A stretch of 64,000 bases of DNA. Origin: Apostichopus californicus (taxonomy: Eukaryota; Echinodermata; Holothuroidea; Aspidochirotida; Stichopodidae). The stretch spans positions 1 to 64,000 of the forward strand of contig JAIPMN010001722.1 of NCBI GenBank assembly GCA_020650975.1, written 5' to 3'. The position numbers and the translations under genes are program-made. The notes under the pieces are model-generated. The model was not told the DNA's origin and ran no database searches. It worked only from the letters and a program-made list of their open reading frames with translations. How positions within the stretch are numbered: the stretch's first letter is position 1; each line of letters starts with the position of its first letter. Below, in pieces: positions 44,041 through 55,273 of this stretch.

Positions 44041-47000
44041 CTCTTTTTTCTTTTTCTTATTGGTCTGCTTGCATATGTTCTTCAATGTGGTAATTGTAAA
44101 TGTAAAAGGCTATGTGTGCTAATTGGTAGAGTAGTGCCTGCATAGATGCAAAACTGTAGCACAAAGAGGAATACCATTGACCCATCCCAAGGAGCAATCA
44201 AGTGAACCATGCAGTGATCTGTGTGGAGTGGGATGCGTGAGTGGGAGAGATCCCTCGTGAAACCCTCATTCCCAGAAAAGATGGGTAAACTTTATATGAA
44301 CAAAATCTGGACTAAATTACTTAATCTTGTTTAAAGAAGCTTTCAAAACAACCAAAAATGAAATGACCTTATGAAACTTTTAAGGTAATCTATGCATACA
44401 AACGATACTACTATAAACCATGAAGGGGGGGTGGAGGGGTAGGAGGGTGTGAAGCAGGCAAAGATGGATAAAGGAATTTAAGCATTTACAAACTGCATGA
44501 AATTCCCGCCTGTATGAATATATACCAAACTGATTGTGTATTGGGCAGTGATGGTCCTCTTTGTGTTTAAAAATTGCAATGTTCTTTTCTACTTGCTTGT
44601 CTGGTCCTTGAAGAAACTGTGGAACCAAAGTTAAGTGGAAGGTATCAACACTTTTCTACAGACACATTGTATTTCTATATGTATCAACATAAGTGTAATC
44701 AACAGGAAAAATTATGTGTCATAGTTAAGCCCTTAGATTGCTAAAACATTGTTTGACTGCGAAGTATTGAAAAGTGATGATGCCTTCTCTTTCCCATAAA
44801 TTTATCACAATTTTTTCTTTTTGTCACCTGATTTCTTGCATTTGTACTATGACAGATTTATACTTGAGATATTAAAGGTGTTAATCAGTAAAATCAATTG
44901 AGTCTCATGGGAGTATGAAGAATGTGACATCAATATTTTCACTGTGGCTGGCATTTAGTTTTCACTCTTAGGATTATTTAGCTAAAATTTGGTTACGGTT
45001 TATTATCAGAAAAAAAAAGCAGCTTCTGGCAATTTTTATAGCTAATCTTGAAACAATGATACACTTTATGATTAGGCAGGATTAAATCTATGTCTTTTGT
45101 TCATAATGGACTGTGACTATAAAGTACAATGTTTGAAGCAGTTCACATCACCTTTACCATTATCACCATGGCAACAGAACCGTCCAGTAATTCTGACAGA
45201 CTTTGTTTATATTCTTAACATTGTGGATAGTTATAGCCTGCACATATCTTATTGGTTAAGATCAAAACATTTTGAAGCAATGAACTTTTGTCTGTACTCA
45301 CTATTTATTGTAAATCAAAAGATATGTATCTTCCTTGTTTTGTCTGTGTATCATTTTGAGTAGAGTACAGGGGCAGCAATACTTGCCCAGATTCTGTGGA
45401 TAAATTGCACAAATTTTGAAAGCATTTTGTAAAGTTGAGATTTGCTGTCTTGCCTATGCTTGTTGCTTATATATGGGGTTTGTGTGACCACATAAATGCA
45501 TGTCTTGTGGTATGAGTAGAGAGGTAAATACTTCTAGCTGTACTTAGCAATAGGATGGAAATGTTATGGATTTGTCCATCATTTCAGAAACAGTTAAGGG
45601 AAAGGTAGGTTTTTTTTACCAAAAAATGTATATGCTGCACTCGGCCATGCAAATTAGAAAATAAAATTGCATTTGTTTATAAGCACATTGAACAGTGTGA
45701 AATGGTGATGTCTGCAATGGAACCACTGCAAGATATTAAAACAGGTGCAAGACAAGCAAAAATTTAAATTAAAAAATTTAAAAAATCCTGACAAGTACTG
45801 TTTTGACAAGTATTCACCTCCCCCCCCCCCCCCTCCCTCGCACCATGGCATGTCACTGGTTTCTAAAGGTAGACATTGCTCAAGTTGTATGATTGAGGAA
45901 ATATTGATTGTACAGAGCAGTGTGATCAACTCTATGCATGTTTTTGTATTTATATTCATTTGTTTACTTTGTATAGACAACTTTTCCTGTTGATGTTTTA
46001 ATGTCACTTGTTTTTCGTTTGATTGTGAATTTGCAATGTTACCAAGGTTACATTGAAATAATCAGTGAAAAACTGCTAGTGGTTATTTTTCAAGGATTGT
46101 AGAACTTGTAAACACTTTAAATCATGCTTTAGAAAAGTTAATGGCAACCAAGGGATTTTGAGATACAAGGAAATTCTGCTAATAGTGCACAAACTCTGGG
46201 TTATCAGGTAGTAGTTATAAGCAGAATATAATATGCATGTGCTTCCTCTTTTACTTAAACTGAAGAGAGAATAGCTTATTAGGTGTGTATAGTATATCTC
46301 CCGCCCCCCCCCCTTCCCCCTACCTCTTCCTGTTCTTCAGGCTTTCTCAAAATGAAGAAAACTTTAGTATGTCAACATTGCTACAATTATTTCGGAAAGA
46401 TTTTCTGCAACACTCTTAACCTTTGAAATATGTGGATGTTGAGGTGGATGAAATAAACATCAATATTATCTCCACGAGGAAAATTATATGAAGTTGGGCA
46501 TTCAAATTGTCCGTCAACAAAATTAATGCTGCCTTAATAGCTGGACAACAGCCAAACAGCTTGAACTGTAATTACTGTACTACATTAATCAGCCACATGT
46601 GTGAATGTAGGATACTTACACCCTCACACTTGGTGGCTATCCAATAAACAGTTTTAGCTCATGTTGGGACTTTTTGTTGCAAATTTTGAATACCATTTCA
46701 GATTGGAAAAACTGTGGATGTCAGCTGGATGAAAACCCAATCTGTTTGGATTGAATCTGAATAACATAATGACTCGTTTTATTTTATAACCAGATATTTA
46801 TTTATGTTTAATGTTTTCTAGATTTGTCACTTGTTAAACTTTTTTCGTTTCTCCGTTGGTGGATGACATTCCGTGCAATGTAGAACCATATGGTGCTTTA
46901 CTTCAGCTCACATCACACCTTTGACAGGCAGAGTAGCTTGCTGAAAAAGCAATTTTTTTTTTTTTTTTCACTTGCAATGTTGTAGTTGGGCATTTCTATT

Positions 47001-49989
47001 AACGTATATTTTAATATCTTTTGTAACCACATTTCTTTTTGTAGGGTTGTATTTTGTTTGCATTAATTTTTTACATATTGTCTGCTACACAGCTATGTTG
47101 TGATATTAAGGTTAGGCTGTGTGAGTGTGTGCTAACCCCAAGCATGGATCTTTTACAGTACCGTGCACAGGTCTCTCATGAACTGTTGAATGACAATGGG
47201 TTATCGTGAAACAATCACCCCCTACCATTGCAGAGAGCTTCTTGAGATGTCATAGCAACCACGTCACGTTGGTATCTCAGTTAAAAAAGTCACGATAAAA
47301 GTTTGTCATTGATATAGTAGAACCGTTCTGTACTTTTTTGTAGTTACTTTTCCTCGTCATTTAAAGCAGTCAGTTTATTGTTGTTCTATTTTAATGTTCT
47401 TACTCATAACATTTCAAGGCTGGAACTGCACAGTGGTTAGTTTAGATGTTTCCCTAGATAATGTTACCATCCATTCTGGTTTATGTAGAAGTGTAGGTAA
47501 AATATACACTCTTCTTGAATATAGTTGCTACCATTGACAGATTTTTTTAATTTTGGCTCCAAGGTCAAGACAAGACCTAAATTCAAAATTTCAATTGGAA
47601 AGTTGTTAAGGTTTATACACACTGTTATGCAAATCAGAATATTTGCATGTTATAGGCAGCTACAGACGTTTCAATATACTGCATACACATTAAAATATTT
47701 AATAGTAAACTTGATGCAGAACTGGATTTGTAATCAGTGGCATAAAAGTCATGACAAAATAGCAAGATTAATTGACAGGGTCACCTCTTTGTACTAATGG
47801 CAATTTTCATATAACTTTTGTAAGTACCCTTATTATAAAAGTTGTGGTTTGGAATAAATTCTTAAAAGAGAAGACATATTTAGCCATGAAGTCAATTTGT
47901 GGTGACACCCGATCAATTTAAGTACTGACGGCTTATTAGTGATTGAAGATTGACGTTTGAAGGGGTTTTCTATGTTGATTTTTCATGACAACATAGTAAG
48001 AAAGAAAAGTGTATTGAAAAGAAATATAAATGATATCCGATAAAAATGTTAAAATCCTAGTATGTGTTTTGGTATTTATGAGGAGTTTTGCATTATCTTG
48101 TATCTGTCATCGTTGTGTACTAAACATATAGATCTTGTTTTTGTTTGTTTGTTTATTTATTTTCTAAGGAGTTTAATTAAGCATGTTTAATTAAACATGA
48201 CTAGAGTGGTTTTGACTTTGGAGAAAGATGGAACACTGATTTTTTCTTTCTGTTTTTGTGATGTACTTAGCTTGTAATTGGAGGATATGGTGTACTAAAT
48301 ATTATACTTAATGCCAAAAGAAAAAAAGGGGGGGGGGGTGATTTGTAAGCTTTAAATTATTTGTATGATTGAGAATGAAAATTATATTTTCACAACTGAG
48401 AGAGATATACTTAATCAACCGACCTTTTCTTCTTTAAAATTGCATAAAGAGATGCATAAATGTTTTACAGAATGAGTTATAAAGCAATTGTTGAGCAAAA
48501 TTGGAAGAACTTTGTTGAAGACATATGAGGGGGATGCACTGCGTGTATCTTCTGATCTTTGTTGCATTGCTCAGATGCATCTCAGAAAGGGAAATAATCC
48601 TGGTCATACCTTGCCATTCAGTTTATTTATTTCTAAAAAAAAAATATTAAAAAGAAATATTCCAGTTTTTCAAAAGACGAAGGGAGGCTTCATAGTTTCC
48701 TTCATCGTGTTTCGATTTTAAGTATCGATTGTTAAATGTATTTGTCTCAATACGACGGCTATTCTGAACCAAGAGTTACGTTGGATCCAGGAAATTGTCC
48801 CAAGACTTATTATATTATATAGAAATAAAATGATGCAGCTTTTCCGAGTTGGTGCAGTCTCTAAGTTGCTGATGAAAATTTCTGTAAATATTGTGTGCTT
48901 TTTTTTAATCTTTGTATCGATTTTTTGTATAAATATATATATAAATATATCCATATTTCTTGGGTTTTGTTCATATTTGTATTTGATAGTTATCATCACC
49001 AGTCAATGCAATACCACAGACGCACAGTCTCAAGTTGCATATCAAGAGAACTGGTGTACCAAAAGAATATATTTGACAGGTTTTCAACAATGGAGGGGTA
49101 CCCTTTGTGTCTCAAAACTTGTACCTTTTTTAAGAGTTAGCCAACATCAACCAATGATCAAAGTCTGGTTAAGAAACTATATATAGGGTTGGTAGAAAGT
49201 GGTATGATGTCATTTGTAGTATTACATTTCCAGCATTTCTGCTTTAACAAAATGATTTTTGTTTTGGAGTGGCTGGAAACTTTTCTCTATTGAGAAACCT
49301 CTTCCTACGATTTTGTGCCAAAAGTAGACGATTGAATGCAAAAGTTAGGATAAAACAAAATTGAGTACGTTCCTCTATTTGATGCAAAAAGTCATTATCT
49401 TGTTTTTTGTTTCTTTACATGTTCTGTACATAAAATGGGATATATAGTAAATTTAGTAACCATAGCAAAATATGTTTTATTTAAAATTAACAAATAAAAT
49501 TGAAAGTGGAGAAACAAATGATAATTGTTTTTTTCTTCTTCTTCCTGCTATTAAATATGAATGCAAAATTTTGCATGCATATCCTATGTACATCATATTT
49601 TAATACAATTAATAATGATAATGCAATGGGGGAGAGAGGCCCCTGTTTTGTTACAACAGTATAAATTAATCATAACATTTTTTTTTTTGTGATTTTCATT
49701 TGAATATATTGGACCTCAAAACATTTGTTGTCTTTAATGTTTCATTTGTACACATTTTGGAGATTTCAATCTATAAAAGTCAATATGTTGTCTCATCACA
49801 TCTCTAGTTAAGAATGCCCCACCCATGGTCAAAAGAGACATGTTACAGGACACTTCCCCTTCCCCCAGCTCGCACCCTCAGTTTAATTTGTAATATATTT
49901 AACAATCAGTTACTATATTTATTGGGAAAGCAGAATTGCATATCATAAACGACTAATTTACCTTGTATATTATAAAACCAGACTGCTTT

Positions 49990-50004
49990 CCAACAGAGGG
50001 CGCT
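49990..50004 (+). promoter_or_regulatory. CTCF-like motif
   Basis: CCAACAGAGGGCGCT matches 14 of 15 positions of the bilaterian CTCF core CCASYAGRKGGCRSY. It lies between the convergent MRL and SPC25 genes, 0.5 kb from the SPC25 stop. The motif is seen; occupancy is unknown. Confidence 0.35.
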
Positions 50005-50360
50005 TGCCCTGTAGGTCCTAATGCATGCGATCGGTACTGTTTAAAGATCTCTAGATCAATGTAACACAATCATGTAAAAGCCCTTATCAGCATTTTAGCA
50101 CGACGTGAAATTGCTAACAGTACCACTCTTGCAGCAGTTTCACTGCATGAAAAACTCATGCTCCGCCATGCTTTCCAAACTCACAGCAGCACTTTCTAAA
50201 ATTCTGCAGAATTGGGACCAACATGGCAGTTCCCTCTGGTAATGTTGTCTAACACTTGGAGAACCCAATTGAAATTTCTGCTTTTAGTTTATAATGTAAT
50301 GTGTTTTTTTTACGTTTTACAATGTACACAGAGCTCTATAAAAATGAGTCATTTTTCTTC

Positions 50361-50366
50361 TTTAAT
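50361..50366 (-). terminator. Candidate poly(A) signal of SPC25
   Basis: On the minus strand ATTAAA lies about 107 bp after the SPC25 stop codon, a suitable distance for this common variant. Confidence 0.35.
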
Positions 50367-50472
50367 TATTCACAAGAATGACTCGCCTTCTTCCAATAAG
50401 AAGACACTTCCTTTAAACTTTACACAGACATAAAAAAGATTTAAAAAAAAAAATCGCCTTGGGTTTTTCGTA

Positions 50473-50591
50473 CTATTTTACTAATTTGAATTTTTGACGA
50501 ACTGCGACCGCAAATTCCATCAGGTTGTTGGATTTGTTGAGTTTCTGTACGAGTTCCTCCATGGCTTCTACTTGTGGACAACAATCTGTGA
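50473..50591 (-). CDS. SPC25: SPC25 exon 6 (terminal)
   Basis: 119 bp. The split codon gives V-T-D-C-C-P-Q-V-E-A, then MEELVQKLNKSNNLMEFAVA and V-R-Q-K-F-K-L-V-K, stop TAG. This is the C-terminal helix of the Spc25 RWD head. Confidence 0.95.
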
Positions 50592-53500
50592 CTGTAGAGT
50601 GAGCAAAAATGGTTAACAGATGGTTACGATACTTTCACGCAATGCAACAAATATTTTAATGAAATGTAAATAAAGGCATTAATGGATCGGAATAGCAGGA
50701 TAGAGAAGGAATGTTTCTTCATCTGTTTCTTCCCCATAAAAATAGGATCATAGCAGAAGAAGTGGTAAATAAGGTTATTTCAATCGATAAATACCTCGTT
50801 GACCTATTTTACTAATTAACCAGTATTATCCAATGAGGAAGGTTAATTACCAACAATAAAACATGGATTCTTGATCAATCAGCTAGGATTATCCAATCAA
50901 ATTACTTTATACAACACCTAATTATATTCCGGCCATTTGATTGGTCAATTGCTCGTTGATTGCATGCAAAATCCGCTCTATTGCACTCTATGAAATAGAA
51001 CCATGGGTTATACTTTTTTGATAGCACTTTTTTCAGTGGTAAGAGAGCAGAGAAACCTGTCTGTTCAAAACAATCTGTTGCACGAGTGCATTTTACATCC
51101 AATTATATCCAAATTTGAAGGTGTATAAAACAAATAATGAATGGCTTCCATTCATGCAATAGTGCAAATATTTCATTTGTTGAAAGATGTAATTTGTTCC
51201 ATTCAACTCGGCTGCGCCTCGTTGAATGGAACATTCCATCTTTCAACTCATGAAATATTTGCACTATTGCATTCATAACCATTCATTATTTGTATAATAT
51301 CAAATGATAAATTGAATTTTTAATCAGGCAAAGAATTGATTGAATTAATTTTGTTATATTCAGTCAATAGTACTGGTTTACCTGTACAATGAGTAGCTAT
51401 CGTTGATAAGACAGTTTAGTATATAAAACTGAATTTTAGCTTCATAAAACATGATTTGTAAGGGAAAGTGCTGGACTTTTTCTGATTTTTCTGATTTTTT
51501 TTTTTTTTGTGGAGCAAACTAGGATTATCAACCTGTAACATCAGGTAATCAATTTTAAAAAATTTGATCGGTCTGTCATTAGATCTGGAATGTACAAAGT
51601 TAATTCACTTTCAAATTTAATTCGGCCATTTACAAAACATATCGCTCAGGAGTCGACTGCGATGATCAAAGTGAAATATCGGACGACAACAGATGGAATG
51701 TCATCTGACAAGGAGACAAAATATCCCAATTTCTGATAACAGGAGAGTAAAGAGAGAGAGGTATTAATTGATAAAATATTAACACTTACCATGATATTCT
51801 TTGCCTATGACTTTAATTGTAAAATAGTAGACCCTATCGTGGTCTTTTGGGTCGATGTTCGTAAACACAAACTGCAGATTCTCACCTGGAAAATAAAAGT
51901 AAGTGTAACAAAGAACTTGTTTATAATTGAGTCAAGCAGTACAATTACAAACACATACCAAAGACAGTTCTAAACATACTGTAAAAAAAAAATAAAACTT
52001 TTTAGACTTTTTGTAACATGAACGAGTTTAAACGACTCGTCCACATATTTCGTTTGACAAAATCATGTGTGCTGTTGATCTATGTTTAGATTCTGCCCTC
52101 AACATGTTTGATGATATTGGTATTCAAGAATACAAATATGCAAATCGTATATAATAAATTTACCTTTGACCGACACCAAAAGTAAAAAGGTCTACCAATA
52201 TTACATTCCTAATTTCCTACAGACATTGCTTATACAGGGTGTTTACCTGCTGACCTCTATTGACTTCAAATGAACTTTCACCTAAAGACACCAAAATATA
52301 ATTGGCTTCTTGTACTTTAGAATGAGGCATTTGCATTCCAGGTATAAAGGCCCATCCACAGTCTTCATGTAATTGTGTGACAAGAGACATTAGGGTGGAA
52401 AACACAACCAGCTCCTTCACCATTGAAGATGAGAGTATTTTCGACCAGACTGCTCCTATACTAAGGGTTTCTCAATTTCTGCGAGGGTCAGAGAGAAACG
52501 TTGGTTGGAGCATAGAGCCGAAAGAGAACCAAACCCTTACTATAATAAGATCGAGCAATATGTGCAGGGTAGGCTGGTAGTGTGCACAAGTCAAAAGTGT
52601 TAAGGCCCCATATAACTGATCAGTGCAAGACCGTGGGCCTAGCTTTTGTGGACAGGACTGAAATCTTTCATGGTCCTGTTTCGGCCTCCAGAAATGTCTG
52701 TTGATAACCCCTGTCGTATACCGTAATCCTTATCACACACCTCATAGGTATTACTTTGCAAGATTTCACATCTAATGAAGAGGATGGTACATACAGTAAG
52801 GGATTGGGAGGGGGAATCAGCTAACAGATGTAAGCCATCTTCCTCAGCACTTCCGATTGAGATGACGGTCAACTTACTGTCCAGTTTCTTGAACCTCAGT
52901 CCCATCCGTTCCTTGAAGAATTCCTCAGCTTTGGTCAGTTCACTCAGCCTCAGTCTTGTTGCCTTTTGCTGTGTCTCCAGTACTGTGGATGAAAAACTTT
53001 CAACAAGTTAACAATGTTCAGATCTGATCAGGGTAATATTGCATTCACTTCCCAAAACAAATTTTGAGTAATCATGAATTTTTAGGGCTTTTCAAAAACT
53101 ATTTTTGAAGTTTTACTGTTCAGTAAATTACTCTCTTAAATAGTTGTGATATATGATATCAGAGTAAAAAGAATATTAAAATGACATAACACAACAATGT
53201 ACCATGTATGCCCTAAAGACTCAATGTGACCAAGGAGCTATGTCCCAATGACAAATTGCCTTGGTGAACTTTTGAGCTTTGCTGCACTGCTCATGCAATA
53301 TTTGCTGAGCTGATTCACAAAATCTGTCTTAACAAATTTGCCATTTTAGTTCCCTTCATCAGGCTTCTTGTGACCATTTCAACAGCAAAAATTCCTTTTG
53401 GTTTCACAATAACCTATTGTAAGTTTATACCAAGCAAGTATATACTGTAAGTATATACCAATGATGTACCATATGGGAAAATCAGCCTGCATGCTTCCTG

Positions 53501-55267
53501 CCTTGCTTAAAATTCATCCTTGAAAGTCAACAGAAAACATACAAAAGTGTGCTTCTTTGATCACATTTTGTAAGAAATACTCAGTAGATATTTGTAAACT
53601 TTTTTTGGAAAATCCACAAAACCAAGAAACAAAAGCTGCTTCAAGTTCTCACGTTCTGCCTCCTGTCTGAGTTCTTGAGATTTGTGTTGGATGTCATTCT
53701 CGATTTCCTCCTTCTGAAACATCAGTTTCTGCCTCTTCTCGGCAGCATCTTTGATCGCACACTCGATCTCATCCGCCTTTCTCTTCTGTGCTGCTACAGC
53801 TACAAAAATGAGGGGCAGATGAATTTTACATGACCGAGAATAGTGCTGATGATAACATAAGATGTTGGCAAGTAAACATGTTTAACCCAAATATATTAAT
53901 ATGATATGTGTCTGTGATAACCAATATTAAGTAAGTACTCAAGAAATTCATATTACATTGAGTAATAATATACACTTGAAAGTATGCAAAAAAAGGATAA
54001 TATAAAACTGTTCTCATATTTCATTTGGCTTTTAGAAACAATTGAAATGCAAACTGGAAACAGAGAGTAAGACTACAATTACATTCAGAATGTTTACCAA
54101 TTCATGTTTCTTGTCTTTGACTTTAAGAGAGCGTTAATGAATGTTGCAGTCTGTGTTTTCACAGATAGTACAGCGGGGGAAAAAAAGTGTTTTTGACTTA
54201 CTGTATGAAAGAAAAAGATCATCTAACCATCATGGTGAAATTTGCATTCAATTCCTGTGTATACGTTTGAGATAACTGCAATGTGAACTTCAAGCCTATA
54301 CAGTAGATACTGTACATGTAATATCATTGATGCACAATGACAAATTTGATTTAAATGTTTTTCGTAAATTTCTTCGTCCAATTTTCTTCAAGACTATCAA
54401 TACCTTGAAGGCTTGAAAACACAATGTAGGAATTGCATGCAAATTTCACCAGGATGCTTAGCATAAAAATTGCTCTTCTTTCCTTAGCAGCGGACCTAAA
54501 GATAAATATACAGGAAATTGCCAGCCTTTTTTTTTCCAAGCAATCAACTTCAGCCACCGGGATATATACCTTTAAGGGACATTACAACCCTGCAGTATAA
54601 ATCACATACAGGGTGCACTGGCATTATGACAGATTGGAAAGCTATGTAGAGCTGCAAGATTGTTTAACCCAGAAGCGAACAAAACAATGAAATACCTTCT
54701 TTGCTTTGGGCAGACTCCTCATGAAGTTTGTCCAATTGGCCTCTAATCTCTTTGATCTGTTCTGCGGATTAGGAAAACAAGAGTTTCATGAGATATATGT
54801 TTGTGTCCAGGGAATTATTGAGTGTTATTATTATGCAAAGCAATTGAGAGATGTGTGATTTTATTTTTTGGATCATATTATGGTAAAGCCATTGAGGTTC
54901 TGTGTACAAAAATGCTACTGTACAGTATATCCTTTCATTTGTGTATGTTCAACAATTTGGCCATCTTGTATAGCACTGTGCTATTTTTCTACACAAGACA
55001 CCATGTGTAGATATAATATGAACGTGACTTATTTTGTGCAAATAAAATAGACTAAATAGTTCTAAGGAAAGTTTGCAATTTTCACCTACCAGTTGCCTGT
55101 TTTAGCCATTGCTCATGGGAGATATGATTCTGCTGCAGATAATGATCCAGGCTTTTACTAGTCCATTGAGTTATCACTTTGTGCTGGACTTGCTGCAAGT
55201 TGCTTGTCAATATCGCTAATTCTGTGCTAGATTCTTGGGGGACAGCAGCTGGTGTACTCTCTGCCAT
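50473..55267 (-). CDS. SPC25: Kinetochore protein Spc25 (NDC80 complex subunit)
   Basis: Whole gene, six coding exons (55267-55090, 54761-54696, 53799-53653, 52982-52878, 51885-51790, 50591-50473) summing to 711 bp, 236 residues plus stop; human SPC25 is 224. SPC25 pairs with SPC24, and their globular RWD heads attach the NDC80 complex to the inner kinetochore (CENP-C/Mis12, CENP-T). Seen: an N-terminal helical segment, a long heptad-like coiled coil over exons 2-4 (for example QKRKADEIECAIKDAAEKRQ), then the C-terminal globular domain with LQFVFTNIDPKDHDRVYYF, matching the LQFIFTNIDPKNP signature, and the last helix NKSNNLMEFAVAVRQKF. The start ATG 55267 has context AAAATGG and follows a TAG acceptor, so a 5'-UTR exon is likely upstream. 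All five introns fall in phase 1. Confidence 0.95.
50592..51789 (-). other. SPC25 intron 5 with hairpin element
   Basis: Contains a 164-bp hairpin (51130-51293) and two diverged ATTATCCAAT-containing blocks near 50825 and 50885. No gene. Confidence 0.75.
51130..51293. mobile_element. Hairpin MITE-like element
   Basis: The arms ACAAATAATGAATGG..AAATATTTCAT..GTTCCATTCAAC and their near-perfect inverse flank a small loop (about CTCGGCTGCGCCTC, near 51207-51220). The whole 164 bp folds on itself. A few arm mismatches show it is not brand new. No target-site duplication was resolved. Confidence 0.85.
51790..51885 (-). CDS. SPC25: SPC25 exon 5: globular head
   Basis: 96 bp, phase 1 in and out. 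Encodes SENLQFVFTNIDPKDHDRVY then Y-F-T-I-K-V-I-G-K-E-Y-H. F-TNIDPK is the most conserved Spc25 signature. Confidence 0.97.
51886..52877 (-). other. SPC25 intron 4
   Basis: 992 bp. Contains an unexplained protein-like open frame on the same strand (52217-52474); otherwise nothing recognised. Confidence 0.6.
52217..52474 (-). other. Unidentified protein-like open stretch in SPC25 intron
   Basis: On the minus strand a frame of about 80 codons reads through A-V-W-S-K-I-L-S-S-S-M-V-K-E-L and GWAFIPGMQMPHSKVQEANY to S-L-G-E-S-S-F-E-V-N-R-G-Q-Q, where a CAG|GTAAAC donor-like site occurs (GT at about 52246). Composition looks like real protein, but I recognise no family. Its phase-0 end does not match the phase-1 SPC25 exons. 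It could be a retrocopy fragment, an exon of a nested gene, or chance. Confidence 0.3.
52878..52982 (-). CDS. SPC25: SPC25 exon 4
   Basis: 105 bp, phase 1 in and out, acceptor CATCCACAG, donor GTAAGT. Encodes L-L-E-T-Q-Q-K-A-T-R-L-R-L-S-E-L then EEFFKERMGLRFKKLD. It corresponds to the human LYKDRLGLEIRKI segment joining coiled coil to head. Confidence 0.95.
52983..53652 (-). other. SPC25 intron 3
   Basis: 670 bp, AT-rich, no element recognised. Confidence 0.8.
53653..53799 (-). CDS. SPC25: SPC25 exon 3: coiled coil
   Basis: 147 bp, phase 1 in and out, donor GAAC|GTGAGA. Encodes QKRKADEIECAIKDAAEKRQ, MFQKEEIENDIQHKSQELRQ, E-A-E, a classic coiled coil. A second AG six bases inside (CTGTAG|CAGCAC) would remove two codons in frame if used. 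Confidence 0.94.
53800..54695 (-). other. SPC25 intron 2
   Basis: 896 bp, AT-rich, nothing recognised. Confidence 0.8.
54696..54761 (-). CDS. SPC25: SPC25 exon 2
   Basis: 66 bp, phase 1 in and out, acceptor TAATCCGCAG, donor GTATTT. Encodes E-QIKEIRGQLDKLHEESAQSK-E, start of the coiled coil. Confidence 0.93.
54762..55089 (-). other. SPC25 intron 1
   Basis: 328-bp AT-rich intron; nothing else seen. Confidence 0.8.
55090..55267 (-). CDS. SPC25: SPC25 exon 1 (coding part)
   Basis: 178 bp ending ACTG|GTAGGT. Encodes MAESTPAAVPQESSTELAIL, then a helical segment with S-L-D-H-Y-L-Q-Q-N-H and Q-W-L-K-Q-A-T. Poorly conserved N-terminus, placed by frame continuity with exon 2. The exon probably begins at 55273 after a TATATAG acceptor. 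Confidence 0.88.
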
Positions 55268-55273
55268 TTTCAG

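Larger units (their letters stand above)
40749..50472. other. Convergent intergenic region / long 3' UTR
   Basis: No confident gene. It contains the 3'-end duplicates, a candidate poly(A) signal (41162), a 16-bp minisatellite (42367-42494), a CpG-rich exon-like block (43850-44040), many long G, C and T homopolymers (for example 45821, 46960, 48328) and a CTCF-like motif (49990). Expressed UTR or non-coding RNA cannot be excluded. Confidence 0.6.
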
